This document shows positions 46,871 to 54,818 of a stretch of DNA of 64,000 nt, one piece after another. The position numbers and the translations under genes were made by a program. The stretch's first letter is position 1. Each line of letters starts with the position of its first letter. The notes below the pieces were generated by a model. The model was not told where the DNA came from. It did not search any database and saw only the letters and a list, made by a program, of their open reading frames with translations. The stretch covers positions 62,001 to 126,000 of the forward strand of contig NZ_JASSUA010000004.1 of NCBI RefSeq assembly GCF_030227115.1, read 5' to 3'. The stretch comes from Marinobacter sp. SS13-12. GTDB lineage: Bacteria > Pseudomonadota > Gammaproteobacteria > Pseudomonadales > Oleiphilaceae.

Positions 46871-47662
46871 CTAGTCGGCAAGAAAACGACGACACAGTGC
46901 GGCAAAGCTGTCCGGCTTTTCTGCGTGCAGCCAGTGCCCGGTACCAGAGATAATGCGCAGATCGGCATTGGGGAAAAGCCGGCGAATCTCATCGCGGTGC
47001 TTCTCCTGAATGTAGGCAGAGTCAGCGCCCTTGATAAACAATACCGGGCCTTCGAACGGGCCATCACCTTCCGGTGCCTGGGCGAGCTTCGAATAGCTCT
47101 GTTCGATCACTGGCAGGTTAAGGCGCCAGCGATAAGGCCCGGGATAGTCGTTACGCTCATCGTCCGCTACCCGCACCAGGTTTTTCAGCAGAAACTGCCG
47201 GACACCGGGTTCTTCCACGTAGTCAGCCAGCACCTTGTCGGCATCCTGCCGCGAGCGGATGGCGCCCAGATCCACGGCATTCAGCCCCTCCAGAACGGCA
47301 TCATGGCGGGGGTGGTAAGTCACCGGCGCGATATCCGCCACAATAATCCGCTCAACGCGCTCCGGAGCCTGGAGTGCCACCTGCATTGCGATCTTGCCGC
47401 CCATGGAGTGACCGAGGATGGCGGCTTTGTCCAGCCCCCGGGCATCCATGTAGGCCAGCACATCGTCCGCCATTGAGGGATAATCCATGGTATCCGTATG
47501 AGGAGAGCTGCCGTGATTGCGCTGGTCCAGAGCATGGATCTGCCACTGGTCCTGCAACCGGCGGCTGATGCCACCCAGGTTATCCTGCGAACCGAACAGG
47601 CCGTGCAGCAGAATCAGTGGCGGTCCATCGCCGGTAATGCGGTAGTTGAGTTCAACACTCAT
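46871..47662 (-). CDS. Alpha/beta hydrolase (YbfF-type esterase)
   Basis: From the ATG at 47662 (AGGAG nine bases ahead) the product is 263 residues. The fold shows HGLFGSQDNLGGISRRL near residue 20, the nucleophile elbow GHSMGG (about residues 87-92) and the catalytic histidine in GTGHWLHAEKP near the C-terminus. It resembles YbfF and related esterases with acyl-CoA or small ester substrates. It ends in the opposite direction from the peptide gene region; no operon partner. Confidence 0.9.
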   Translation of the reverse strand: MSVELNYRITGDGPPLILLHGLFGSQDNLGGISRRLQDQWQIHALDQRNHGSSPHTDTMDYPSMADDVLAYMDARGLDKAAILGHSMGGKIAMQVALQAPERVERIIVADIAPVTYHPRHDAVLEGLNAVDLGAIRSRQDADKVLADYVEEPGVRQFLLKNLVRVADDERNDYPGPYRWRLNLPVIEQSYSKLAQAPEGDGPFEGPVLFIKGADSAYIQEKHRDEIRRLFPNADLRIISGTGHWLHAEKPDSFAALCRRFLAD

Positions 47663-47767
47663 GGACAGGGTCTCCTGTGATGCCGGTAAACGAACTACAT
47701 TACCATCGGTGGCTACAGGCACAAGGGGAAGCGGTCAAAGGGGCGGGCGGAACAGATTCTGCAGACG

Positions 47768-47792
47768 AAAAAAAGCCGGAGTTTCCCCCGGC
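47768..47792 (-). terminator. Intrinsic terminator of the small peptide gene
   Basis: On the minus strand GCCGGGG and CTCCGGC (one G-T pair) enclose a GAAA tetraloop, followed by T7. It lies 50-75 bases beyond the stop codon of the peptide gene. A second inverted repeat (GATCAGCT...AGCTGATC, 47820-47843) spans the stop codon. Confidence 0.85.
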
Positions 47793-47841
47793 ATCAGGTC
47801 ATAAACGTTGGTGTCTTTCGATCAGCTTCAGAGCGAGCTGA

Positions 47842-47934
47842 TCAGCAGTAGTACATGCTGTTCAGGTATTCAGCCAGTGCGACAATGTTGGAACGCTCAA
47901 GCTCGTTATGGGGTACAAAAATTTCCAGATCCAT
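47842..47934 (-). CDS. Small peptide gene, 30 codons, function unknown
   Basis: The ATG at 47934 follows AGGAGGTGTTTTC, a near-perfect ribosome binding site. The 30 residues start MDLEIFVPHNELERSNIVAL and end with AEYLNSMYYC. There is one cysteine, at the very C-terminus, next to two tyrosines; the middle is acidic and amphipathic. It has no signal sequence, so it is probably cytoplasmic, a leader peptide or a precursor that is processed. It has its own terminator (47768-47792) and lies divergent from an AraC regulator, behind a 21-bp direct repeat. It is below normal gene-calling length. I do not recognise a family. Confidence 0.65.
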   Translation of the reverse strand: MDLEIFVPHNELERSNIVALAEYLNSMYYC

Positions 47935-48012
47935 GAAAACACCTCCTGTCTCAATTCGCTTGGGTAAGAATCCTCAGTGACTTAATGCTATCGTTGTTAC
48001 AGGGACAACCCA

Positions 48013-48045
48013 TTGACACGCTGTCCCACAGGCTTGACATTTTGT
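48013..48045. promoter_or_regulatory. 21-bp-period direct repeat between peptide gene and araC-type gene
   Basis: TTGACACGCTGT (48013-48024) and TTGACATTTTGT (48034-48045) share TTGACA-N3-TGT and begin exactly 21 bases apart, two helical turns, as for AraC-family half-sites. The proximal copy would overlap the -35 region of a TAGCAT (47990-47985) minus-strand promoter of the peptide gene, a class II activator position. A GGGACA...TGTCCC inverted repeat (48002-48027) overlaps it. TTGACA (48034-48039) can also serve as a -35 for the AraC gene. The 427-base gap to 47663 is otherwise filled by the peptide gene and its terminator. Confidence 0.5.
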
Positions 48046-48089
48046 ATCAGCACGGATGAATTCCTGTTAACCATTAAACAAAGGTGACC

Positions 48090-49148
48090 GTGAACGCTCC
48101 CCAGGCAGAAGCCACCACATCGCCGCTGGTTGCAGCTTCAAGTACGCTGGCACTGGTTCACTATCTGGACCTGCAAGGGGTACTCGACCTCCCCACCGTG
48201 GAGAGAATCACCGGGTTCAGCCGTAATGAGCTGACCGATCCGGATCTTCGCATCCCCGCTGAAAACCACTACCGCCTCTGGGAGCATGCAGAGCTGGCCA
48301 CCGGCGATCCGGCCGTCGGACTTCATGCCGGCCAGGTGATCGATCCTGACCGCATGGGACTGGTTGGCCATGTGTTCTTCAACTGCGACACCCTGGGCGA
48401 GGCCGTTACCCAGTATGTTCGCCTGCACCGGCTGATCAATGAATCGGTTACCCTGAGTTTTGAGCAGGCCGGCGACCAGGCCATTCTTACCTGGCAAGCA
48501 GATTCGCCGGGGCACTATTGCCGTCAGGACATGGACCGGACCCTGGCGGCCGCCCTGTGCCGGACCCGGCACTTTATTCACTCCTCTATCGTTGCCGAGT
48601 GGGCCGAGATTGCGCATCCGGAACCGTCCTACAGCAACGAATACCGGCGCCTGCTGGGGGGACGGATCTATTTCGGCTCCGGCACCACCCGCCTTGCCTT
48701 TGACAGCCGGCACCTGGGCCATCCGATTCCCCACCGCAATCCCTACGTCTATTCCGCGGTGCTCAAGCAGGTCAACTCGCTGCTGGCCCGTCTTCAGGGC
48801 CGGCGCACCTTTGGCCGCAAGATCCGGCGACTGATATCCCGCCAGATGGCCACCGAACGCATCGATGCCGACACTCTGGCAAAACAGTGCCATATGAGCC
48901 GACAGACCCTGTATCGGCGTCTGAAGAAAGAAGGACTGGGGTTTCACGAACTGGTGGAAGAGGTGCGCAAGGACAAGGCCCTGCGCTACGTAGCGGCGGA
49001 CCATTACGCGCTTGGCGAAATCGCCTTCCTGCTGGGCTTTTCCGAGCTCAGTGCCTTCAGCCGCGCCTTCAAACGCTGGACCGGGATGGCGCCGGCCCAG
49101 TACCGGGCCCGCCACCAGTCCAATGAAAGCGGGGAAATATCGGAATGA
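48090..49148 (+). CDS. AraC family transcriptional regulator
   Basis: A 352-residue regulator with an N-terminal ligand-binding domain of the arabinose-binding/OruR type (about 20-205) and a C-terminal double HTH of the AraC type. The C-terminal half has RIDADTLAKQCHMSRQTLYR and, in the second HTH, ALGEIAFLLGFSELSAFSRA and FKRWTGMAPAQYRARH. The start is the GTG at 48090, with AAAGG five bases ahead; a GTG two codons earlier is possible. It overlaps the cardiolipin synthase gene by ATGA and may control both it and the divergent peptide gene. Ligand unknown. Confidence 0.92.
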   Translation: MNAPQAEATTSPLVAASSTLALVHYLDLQGVLDLPTVERITGFSRNELTDPDLRIPAENHYRLWEHAELATGDPAVGLHAGQVIDPDRMGLVGHVFFNCDTLGEAVTQYVRLHRLINESVTLSFEQAGDQAILTWQADSPGHYCRQDMDRTLAAALCRTRHFIHSSIVAEWAEIAHPEPSYSNEYRRLLGGRIYFGSGTTRLAFDSRHLGHPIPHRNPYVYSAVLKQVNSLLARLQGRRTFGRKIRRLISRQMATERIDADTLAKQCHMSRQTLYRRLKKEGLGFHELVEEVRKDKALRYVAADHYALGEIAFLLGFSELSAFSRAFKRWTGMAPAQYRARHQSNESGEISE

Positions 49149-50581
49149 GCCTGCCCGACGTCTCCTGGCTCGCTGCTGCCATCGGGCTGCTCTATCTGAC
49201 TGCAGCCGTCTGCATTTACCGGATTCTGATGACCTACCGCACGGCCCAGGGCGCCCTTGCCTGGGTTCTGGCACTGATAGGCCTGCCCTATATCGCCGTC
49301 CCTCTGTTCCTGCTGTTCGGACGCAACCGTTTTGGGGGCTACCTGAACGCACGGCGCACCGGCGATGCCGCCCTTACCGAGCTGCTGAATCACTATGAGC
49401 AACAGTCTGCGTCCATCAGCCAGCGGGACCACGAGCATTTTGATGATGAACTCCGGGTGCTCTGCAAGCTGGGCCGGCAACCCTTCACCAAAGGCAACCA
49501 ATGTGATTTGTTGAAGGACGGGGAAGCCACCTTCGACGCCCTGTTTGACGCTATGGAAAGTGCCCGCCGCTATATCCTCCTGGAGTTCTATATCGTTCGC
49601 TCCGACAAGATCGGCCAGCGCATCAAGTCGATTCTGAAGCGCAAACTCGCCCAGGGTGTGGAGGTGTGGTTTCTCTATGACGATATCGGCAGTGTCTGGT
49701 TACCCCGGAAATATCTCAGGGAACTGGCCGCCGCTGGCGCCAACATTGCTTCCTTCGGGGACGGTAATTTTCGCCGTATGCGGTTACAGGTGAATTTCCG
49801 CAATCACCGCAAACTTCTGGTCTGCGACGGGGAGGTGGGCTTTGTCGGCGGTATCAACCTGGGTGATGAGTACCTGGGTACCGCCATGGACGAGGAACCC
49901 TGGCGCGACAGCCACTGCCGCATTACCGGGCCGGCGGTGACCGGCCTGCAACTGGCCTGGCTGGAAGACTGGAACTGGGCGAGCGGGGAATTTCCCACGC
50001 TCAACTGGACACCCTCCATGCCGGCACGGGGTGATCAGGAAGTGCTGATTCTGCCCACCGGGCCGGCCGACACTTACGAAACCTGCACGCTGTTTTTCCT
50101 GAACTGCATCAACAATGCCCGCGATCGCCTCTGGATTGCCTCACCCTATTTCGTGCCCGATTTCCAGATCATGAATGCCCTGCAGCTGGCGGCGCTACGG
50201 GGGGTGGATGTGCGCATCATCATTCCGGAAAAGTCCGACAGCTGGCTGATCGGGCTTGCGGCGTACTCATACCTGGTCCAGGCATGCCGGGCCGGTATCG
50301 GCATCTACCAGTACCAGCCTGGTTTCATGCACCAGAAGATGGTGCTGGTGGATAATCGCTACGCCGCCCTGGGTACGGCCAATCTGGACAACCGGTCCAT
50401 GCGGTTGAACTTCGAGATCACCGCGATCTGTACCGCTGGCGACTTTGTTGAAGGTATCGAGCACATGCTGGAACAGGACCTGGCGAGCTGCCGCCTGATG
50501 AGCGAAAGGGACTACCGTGAGCGCTCGATCCCTTTCCGCCTGGCCTGCAGAACCATCCGGCTGGCAGCGCCCTTGCTCTGA
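49145..50581 (+). CDS. cls: Cardiolipin synthase
   Basis: A phospholipase D superfamily enzyme that makes cardiolipin in the inner membrane. The 478-residue protein has two N-terminal TM helices (WLAAAIGLLYLTAAVCIYRI; AWVLALIGLPYIAVPLFLLF) and two HKD motifs: HRKLLVCD (His221, Lys223, Asp228) and HQKMVLVD (His396, Lys398, Asp403). All catalytic residues are present. It overlaps the AraC gene by four bases, so the regulator and the enzyme share a transcript. Confidence 0.95.
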   Translation: MSLPDVSWLAAAIGLLYLTAAVCIYRILMTYRTAQGALAWVLALIGLPYIAVPLFLLFGRNRFGGYLNARRTGDAALTELLNHYEQQSASISQRDHEHFDDELRVLCKLGRQPFTKGNQCDLLKDGEATFDALFDAMESARRYILLEFYIVRSDKIGQRIKSILKRKLAQGVEVWFLYDDIGSVWLPRKYLRELAAAGANIASFGDGNFRRMRLQVNFRNHRKLLVCDGEVGFVGGINLGDEYLGTAMDEEPWRDSHCRITGPAVTGLQLAWLEDWNWASGEFPTLNWTPSMPARGDQEVLILPTGPADTYETCTLFFLNCINNARDRLWIASPYFVPDFQIMNALQLAALRGVDVRIIIPEKSDSWLIGLAAYSYLVQACRAGIGIYQYQPGFMHQKMVLVDNRYAALGTANLDNRSMRLNFEITAICTAGDFVEGIEHMLEQDLASCRLMSERDYRERSIPFRLACRTIRLAAPLL

Positions 50582-50689
50582 AACGGGGCGCACCAGCGGT
50601 GCCGGTTTCGGTGTGACCATTTTCCGGACGGAGAGAATGTGAGAGTATTCCAGAACCATTGAGCCAGCACGCTGTAACGAAGCAGGACC

Positions 50690-51364
50690 ATGACCACATT
50701 CAAGCCCCGCGAGACCCTGACCGAACAGGTCGCACGCCACATTGAAAACCTCATCGCCTTTGGCCAACTTCGTTCCGGCGAGCGAATATATGAAAGCGCC
50801 ATGGCGAAACAGATGGACGTCAGCCACGGCTCGATCCGCGAAGGTTTACTGTTGCTGGAAAAACGCCACCTGGTGCAGAACGTTCCCCGCAAGGGGGCCT
50901 TCGTCACGCCGCTGGATGAGTTTTTCGTGCGGAGTCTTTACGAGGTGCTGCAACTGTACCTGACCCATACTGGTCGCAAGCTGGTGCGGCAGTGGCAACC
51001 CGCTGACATGGACAAGCTCGAATCCCTGTATCAGCGAATGAAAGCCTGCCACGACAACAATGATCTGCTGGTGTTCCTGGAGCTCGGCATCGAATACACC
51101 CAGGCATCGCTGGCCTATGCGGACAATTATTTCATTGTGTCGGCCATCGAGGATCTCTGGCCGTCAGCCAAGCGCTGTGCCTTTGTCGCTTTTCAGCGTG
51201 GGGGGAATCGTGTGCTGGAGGACAACCTGCAACACGTGCGTGAATCCATCGACGCTATCCGCGACCACGATGAGGAACGTATGGCGGACATCCTGGCAAA
51301 GTACGCCGAACAGCAATGCCAGCAGGTTCTTGAAGCCATTGGCACTACCCCTGCCACCGCCTGA
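50690..51364 (+). CDS. GntR family transcriptional regulator
   Basis: A 224-residue regulator: an N-terminal winged HTH (about residues 10-75, LTEQVARHIENLIAFGQLRS, MDVSHGSIREGLLLLEKRHL, RKGAFVTPL) and an all-helical C-terminal FCD/VanR-type effector domain (YQRMKACHDNNDLLVFLELG, then HVRESIDAIRDHDEERM). Target and ligand are not known. It lies 109 bases after cls, and its stop is 21 bases from the end of the convergent patatin gene. Confidence 0.9.
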   Translation: MTTFKPRETLTEQVARHIENLIAFGQLRSGERIYESAMAKQMDVSHGSIREGLLLLEKRHLVQNVPRKGAFVTPLDEFFVRSLYEVLQLYLTHTGRKLVRQWQPADMDKLESLYQRMKACHDNNDLLVFLELGIEYTQASLAYADNYFIVSAIEDLWPSAKRCAFVAFQRGGNRVLEDNLQHVRESIDAIRDHDEERMADILAKYAEQQCQQVLEAIGTTPATA

Positions 51365-51385
51365 CCCTTGCCTGTGTCCGGCTGG

Positions 51386-53590
51386 TCAGTCAAACAGGCG
51401 GGTAAACGAAAACCCCAGGCTCAGGTAGGCGCTCCAATCGTCCTCATTGTTGTAGGCCGTGGCAATCTGAAGGGGCCCCAGAAAGGATTCAACCCCGGCA
51501 AACACACTGGCTGAGTGCAGCAGATTGTTCCAGCGGGCATCCCCCAGCGAGGACCAGGCATTCCCGGATTCAAAACCCACCCCGGCAAACCAGGGTACGA
51601 AGGGCCCCCCAAACTCCTGTCGGGCAAAGACACTGGCAAGGACAGCATCCTCACCGGCGACCTCGCCCTGACTGTAAGCCGACAAGCGACGAAACCCGCC
51701 CAGCAACACCGAGTTCTCAATCCCGGCCACACCCCGGGTCACGGTATTGGCGAACAGTAAACCGGTGAGGCTTGTCTTGTGCCAGCTTGCCGTGCCCAGA
51801 GCCATGACCCTGACCGAATCAAAGTTACGGTCAGACCCGAGGCCCGGGCGCTCAAAACGGCCGCGGATACCCGCAAAACCACCGGATTCGGGAAGAAAGG
51901 TGTCGTCCAGGGAGTCGTGGACCAGCCGCAGGCTGAAGCTGCCACTCTGGATTGAGTCGGACGGCGCCACCGGTTGTCCGACCTGCTCGTCGACAGTGGC
52001 ATCCCCCCGCTGGTACTCAAGGCGGATTTCACCGTTGACCCCCAGCTCGGTTCCCAGGGAAAGGTCGACCTGGCGGCTGGTAATATCCACCTCGGTAATA
52101 CGCTCGCCGTCGCCATCGAACGCACTCAGGCTCTCCCGGGAGTACTCCCCTCCCACCGTCAGGAACCGCTTGAACCCGTAATCCAGGGGCTGGAACCATT
52201 CGGTCCGGACCCATGGCTGGGTACCCAACTGAACCCCGGTTGCCCACTCGCCACCCAGGGAGTTGAGGCCGGTCATACGCAACGACGCCGCCAGATTGAA
52301 GCGGGTTTCGTTCTCGAAGTTGTCTTCGTAGTTCAGGCCGAAGGCGAGGTAATTCGGCCCCCAGCTTTTTTCCCGGACCTGGATTACAAGATCGGTTCCG
52401 CCCGTCTCCGATGGCACCAGGGAATAGGAGACAGTCTCGTAGTAGCCGAGGCCATAGATGCGCTTGAGATCTTCCTCAAGCGCATTCATATCCAGTGGCT
52501 CGCCAGTTTCCTGACGTATACGCTGGCGCAGGAAACTTCCCCCCAGACGGGAATGATCATCAAAGCGCACGCCAGTGATCAGCCCCGGACTGAAGGAATG
52601 TCCCAACACCCGGCTGCGGTAGCGATTCCACTGTTCGTCACTCACGCTCAGATGGCGAAGCTCGCCGGCATGTTTGCGGGCACCGCTGGCACCAAGTTCG
52701 AACAGCGCCAGCGCTTCGTAGAAATCCGACGATGACAGGCCTTCCAGGTCCGGCCGGATCAGTATGTCCCGGTCAGTCAGCAACTTCAGCTGCCGTTCGG
52801 TATTCTGCCGCGTCATCATGGTGGTGAGCTGACCAACCACCGAAAAGGCTTCCCGAATCTCGTCCCGTTCCAGCAACGGATCGGTAATGTCCACAGCGAT
52901 GATGATCTCGGCGCCAAGATCCCTGGCCACACTGACCGGCAGGTTATTGGCCACACCGCCGTCCACCAGCAGCCGCCCGTCCAGCGTGACCGGGGCATAG
53001 ACACCGGGAACGCTCATGCTGGCACGAATCGCCTCGGACAGATTGCCCTTGCCGATGACCACCTGCTCTCCGGTCTCCAGATCCGTGGCAACCGCACGAA
53101 ATGGAATCGCCAGCTTGTCAAAATCTTCCACCAGGGAGGCGCTGCGGGTGAGTTCGTTGAGAATGAAGCCGAGGTTCTGGCCGGCAATGAGGCCGCCACC
53201 CAGATGAAGCCCATCCGTGCGAACACCCAGGCCCGGTGCCACAGGAAAGCGCCAGTCCTGGCTCTTGCGCCTGACGGGTTTGTAGGCGCGGCCGGGGTCA
53301 TCGCGAAAGCTCGACACCCAGTCCATATCGATAAAACGTTCTTCGATTTCGTGAACGTTCATACCGGAAGCATAAAGGGCACCAACCGCGGAGCCGGCGC
53401 TGGTGCCCACCACGATATCCACCGGTATTTTCAGTTCCTCCAGCACTCGCAGCACACCGACATGGGCCATGCCCTTGGCGCCACCACCGCTGAGTACCAG
53501 CCCTACCTTTGGCCTCCCTGCATCGGCCAGTGCCGGCATACCGGCCAGCACCACACCCACCAGAACCAGTAATCTCAATGCCGACATCAT
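51386..53590 (-). CDS. Patatin-like phospholipase with an outer-membrane barrel (PlpD/type Vd autotransporter)
   Basis: A 734-residue protein: signal peptide (LRLLVLVGVVLAGMPALADA), a patatin domain (residues 25-320), a POTRA-like segment (about 330-410), and a 16-strand beta-barrel that ends in Phe-Asp (GFSFTRLFD). The catalytic dyad is Ser64 in GTSAG (VGTSAGSAVG) and Asp210 (LLVDGGVANNLP), with the oxyanion loop SGGGAKGMAHV (34-44). This is the PlpD architecture of Pseudomonas, a lipase that carries its own translocation pore. The cargo may be released or stay on the surface. A cytosolic patatin is excluded by the signal and barrel. Confidence 0.92.
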   Translation of the reverse strand: MMSALRLLVLVGVVLAGMPALADAGRPKVGLVLSGGGAKGMAHVGVLRVLEELKIPVDIVVGTSAGSAVGALYASGMNVHEIEERFIDMDWVSSFRDDPGRAYKPVRRKSQDWRFPVAPGLGVRTDGLHLGGGLIAGQNLGFILNELTRSASLVEDFDKLAIPFRAVATDLETGEQVVIGKGNLSEAIRASMSVPGVYAPVTLDGRLLVDGGVANNLPVSVARDLGAEIIIAVDITDPLLERDEIREAFSVVGQLTTMMTRQNTERQLKLLTDRDILIRPDLEGLSSSDFYEALALFELGASGARKHAGELRHLSVSDEQWNRYRSRVLGHSFSPGLITGVRFDDHSRLGGSFLRQRIRQETGEPLDMNALEEDLKRIYGLGYYETVSYSLVPSETGGTDLVIQVREKSWGPNYLAFGLNYEDNFENETRFNLAASLRMTGLNSLGGEWATGVQLGTQPWVRTEWFQPLDYGFKRFLTVGGEYSRESLSAFDGDGERITEVDITSRQVDLSLGTELGVNGEIRLEYQRGDATVDEQVGQPVAPSDSIQSGSFSLRLVHDSLDDTFLPESGGFAGIRGRFERPGLGSDRNFDSVRVMALGTASWHKTSLTGLLFANTVTRGVAGIENSVLLGGFRRLSAYSQGEVAGEDAVLASVFARQEFGGPFVPWFAGVGFESGNAWSSLGDARWNNLLHSASVFAGVESFLGPLQIATAYNNEDDWSAYLSLGFSFTRLFD

Positions 53591-53602
53591 CCCGCCTGTA
53601 GT

Positions 53603-54229
53603 TTATTGGTCGTCCGTGCGGTCTTCGTCTGCCAGCGACAGGTGGGATACATCGGGTACGACCGGTGGCGGCAGGTCTCGCTTGACGCCCAGTTCGGTGC
53701 CCGGTGGCGCCAGCGTCCAGTCGTCCAGGTGCTGAAACATGGGGGTCGGAGCCTCCCGGTGTTCCTCAAGGGTTACGCCGACCGGATCAAGAGTCAGCCC
53801 GGATCCGGACAGGATCGAGTCAACTTTCTCACCCGCCACCGGCAAGCGATCACCCGGCTCCACGGCCACGGATGACGCCGGTTTACCCGCAGCAGATGCA
53901 GGCTCAGCCTGTTCTGGTGCGGCTTGCGCAGGTGCCTGTTCGGGTTGCGCCTGTGCCCGGGGCCTGGTGGCTGGCGCCGGACGGGAGGGCGGAGGTGGCG
54001 CTGCACCTTCCATTGGCTGCACGTAGGCCACCATACCGTGTTTTTGCAATACCGCCCGGTATTTTTCCGCCTGCAACTCTTCCAGCTTGTTGCGGATAAC
54101 CACCGGCTGACCGCTGAACATGCGGTCAACCTGTTCTACCGTGGCCTTGAACAGGTTTTTTGCATTACTACGGGCTGTCGCCGGGTCCGTCCCCGGCGTA
54201 CACTCACCTCTGAAAACGAGCTGGAACAT
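53603..54229 (-). CDS. Conserved hypothetical protein with a proline/alanine-rich linker
   Basis: A 208-residue cytoplasmic protein. The first 65 residues (MFQLVFRGECTPGTDPATAR, then VDRMFSGQPVVIRNKLEELQ) match a short domain that I recall in Pseudomonas proteins with similar starts (MFKLVFRGE...). A middle linker is strongly P/A/Q-rich (PEQAPAQAAPEQAEPASAAG). The C-terminal 60 residues are acidic with LEEHREAPTPMFQHLDDWTL and LAPPGTELGVKRDLPPPVVP. The function is unknown. The stop is 13 bases from the start of the patatin gene, so the two may share a transcript. Confidence 0.75.
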   Translation of the reverse strand: MFQLVFRGECTPGTDPATARSNAKNLFKATVEQVDRMFSGQPVVIRNKLEELQAEKYRAVLQKHGMVAYVQPMEGAAPPPPSRPAPATRPRAQAQPEQAPAQAAPEQAEPASAAGKPASSVAVEPGDRLPVAGEKVDSILSGSGLTLDPVGVTLEEHREAPTPMFQHLDDWTLAPPGTELGVKRDLPPPVVPDVSHLSLADEDRTDDQ

Positions 54230-54448
54230 GATCCTGCCTCTTACTGCATCTGTTTTTCATCATAATAGTTGATCCTGGCGGGCTGCGGAAACTTGCAGCT
54301 ATCTGTCCAGTGTTTGGGCAAACTGCAAACAATTGAAAAATGTGTGCAACAATCAGGCAAAACTGCCTGGACTCTGCAATAATGATAAGTAACTAAATGT
54401 TACATATGTTTACAAACCTCCACGGACTCACATCACAGGAGTGACTCC

Positions 54449-54811
54449 ATGCCCATCAGATGCATCACTGGCGTCTTTGCTCTGTTGCTGGCCATGTCCT
54501 TGCAGCCCGCAGCGGCTAGCAATCTGGACCTTCTGCTGAGCGGGATTTTTCCGGACCAGCAGGCCACCTACATCGGCTATGAGAGTATCGAGAGGGAGGA
54601 TATACCCACGACATCCCACATTGAACGCAAGTACCTGGTGGTGGACTTCCGCTTCAAGTCCGATCCTGCCAGCGACCAGTTACAGGCCAGTGTCCACAAG
54701 GTCTGCATGGCGCTTCTGAAAGACCGGGAACTGATTCGGTCCCTGTCCAATTCCGGTTACGACATGGTCGCCGTCGCCTTTGACCGACAGTCCCAGTACG
54801 ACTGTCTCTGA
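54449..54811 (+). CDS. Hypothetical secreted protein, 120 residues
   Basis: A Sec signal peptide (CITGVFALLLAMSLQPAAAS) precedes about 95 residues with LDLLLSGIFPDQQATYIGYE and KYLVVDFRFKSDPASDQLQA, and two cysteines (KVCMALLK and the C-terminal QYDCL) that could form a disulfide. I do not recognise the family. It has AGGAG upstream and lies 7 bases from the convergent sensor kinase's stop. The 219-base upstream gap is AT-rich with an imperfect ATGTTACATATGTTTACA dyad; I see no other gene there. Confidence 0.6.
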   Translation: MPIRCITGVFALLLAMSLQPAAASNLDLLLSGIFPDQQATYIGYESIEREDIPTTSHIERKYLVVDFRFKSDPASDQLQASVHKVCMALLKDRELIRSLSNSGYDMVAVAFDRQSQYDCL

Positions 54812-54818
54812 GGCGACC

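Noticed and set aside
54395..54420. ATGTTACATATGTTTACA dyad before the 54449 gene
   Set aside because: The symmetry is imperfect and the region is AT-rich, so such patterns are expected by chance. I have no second copy to support it.
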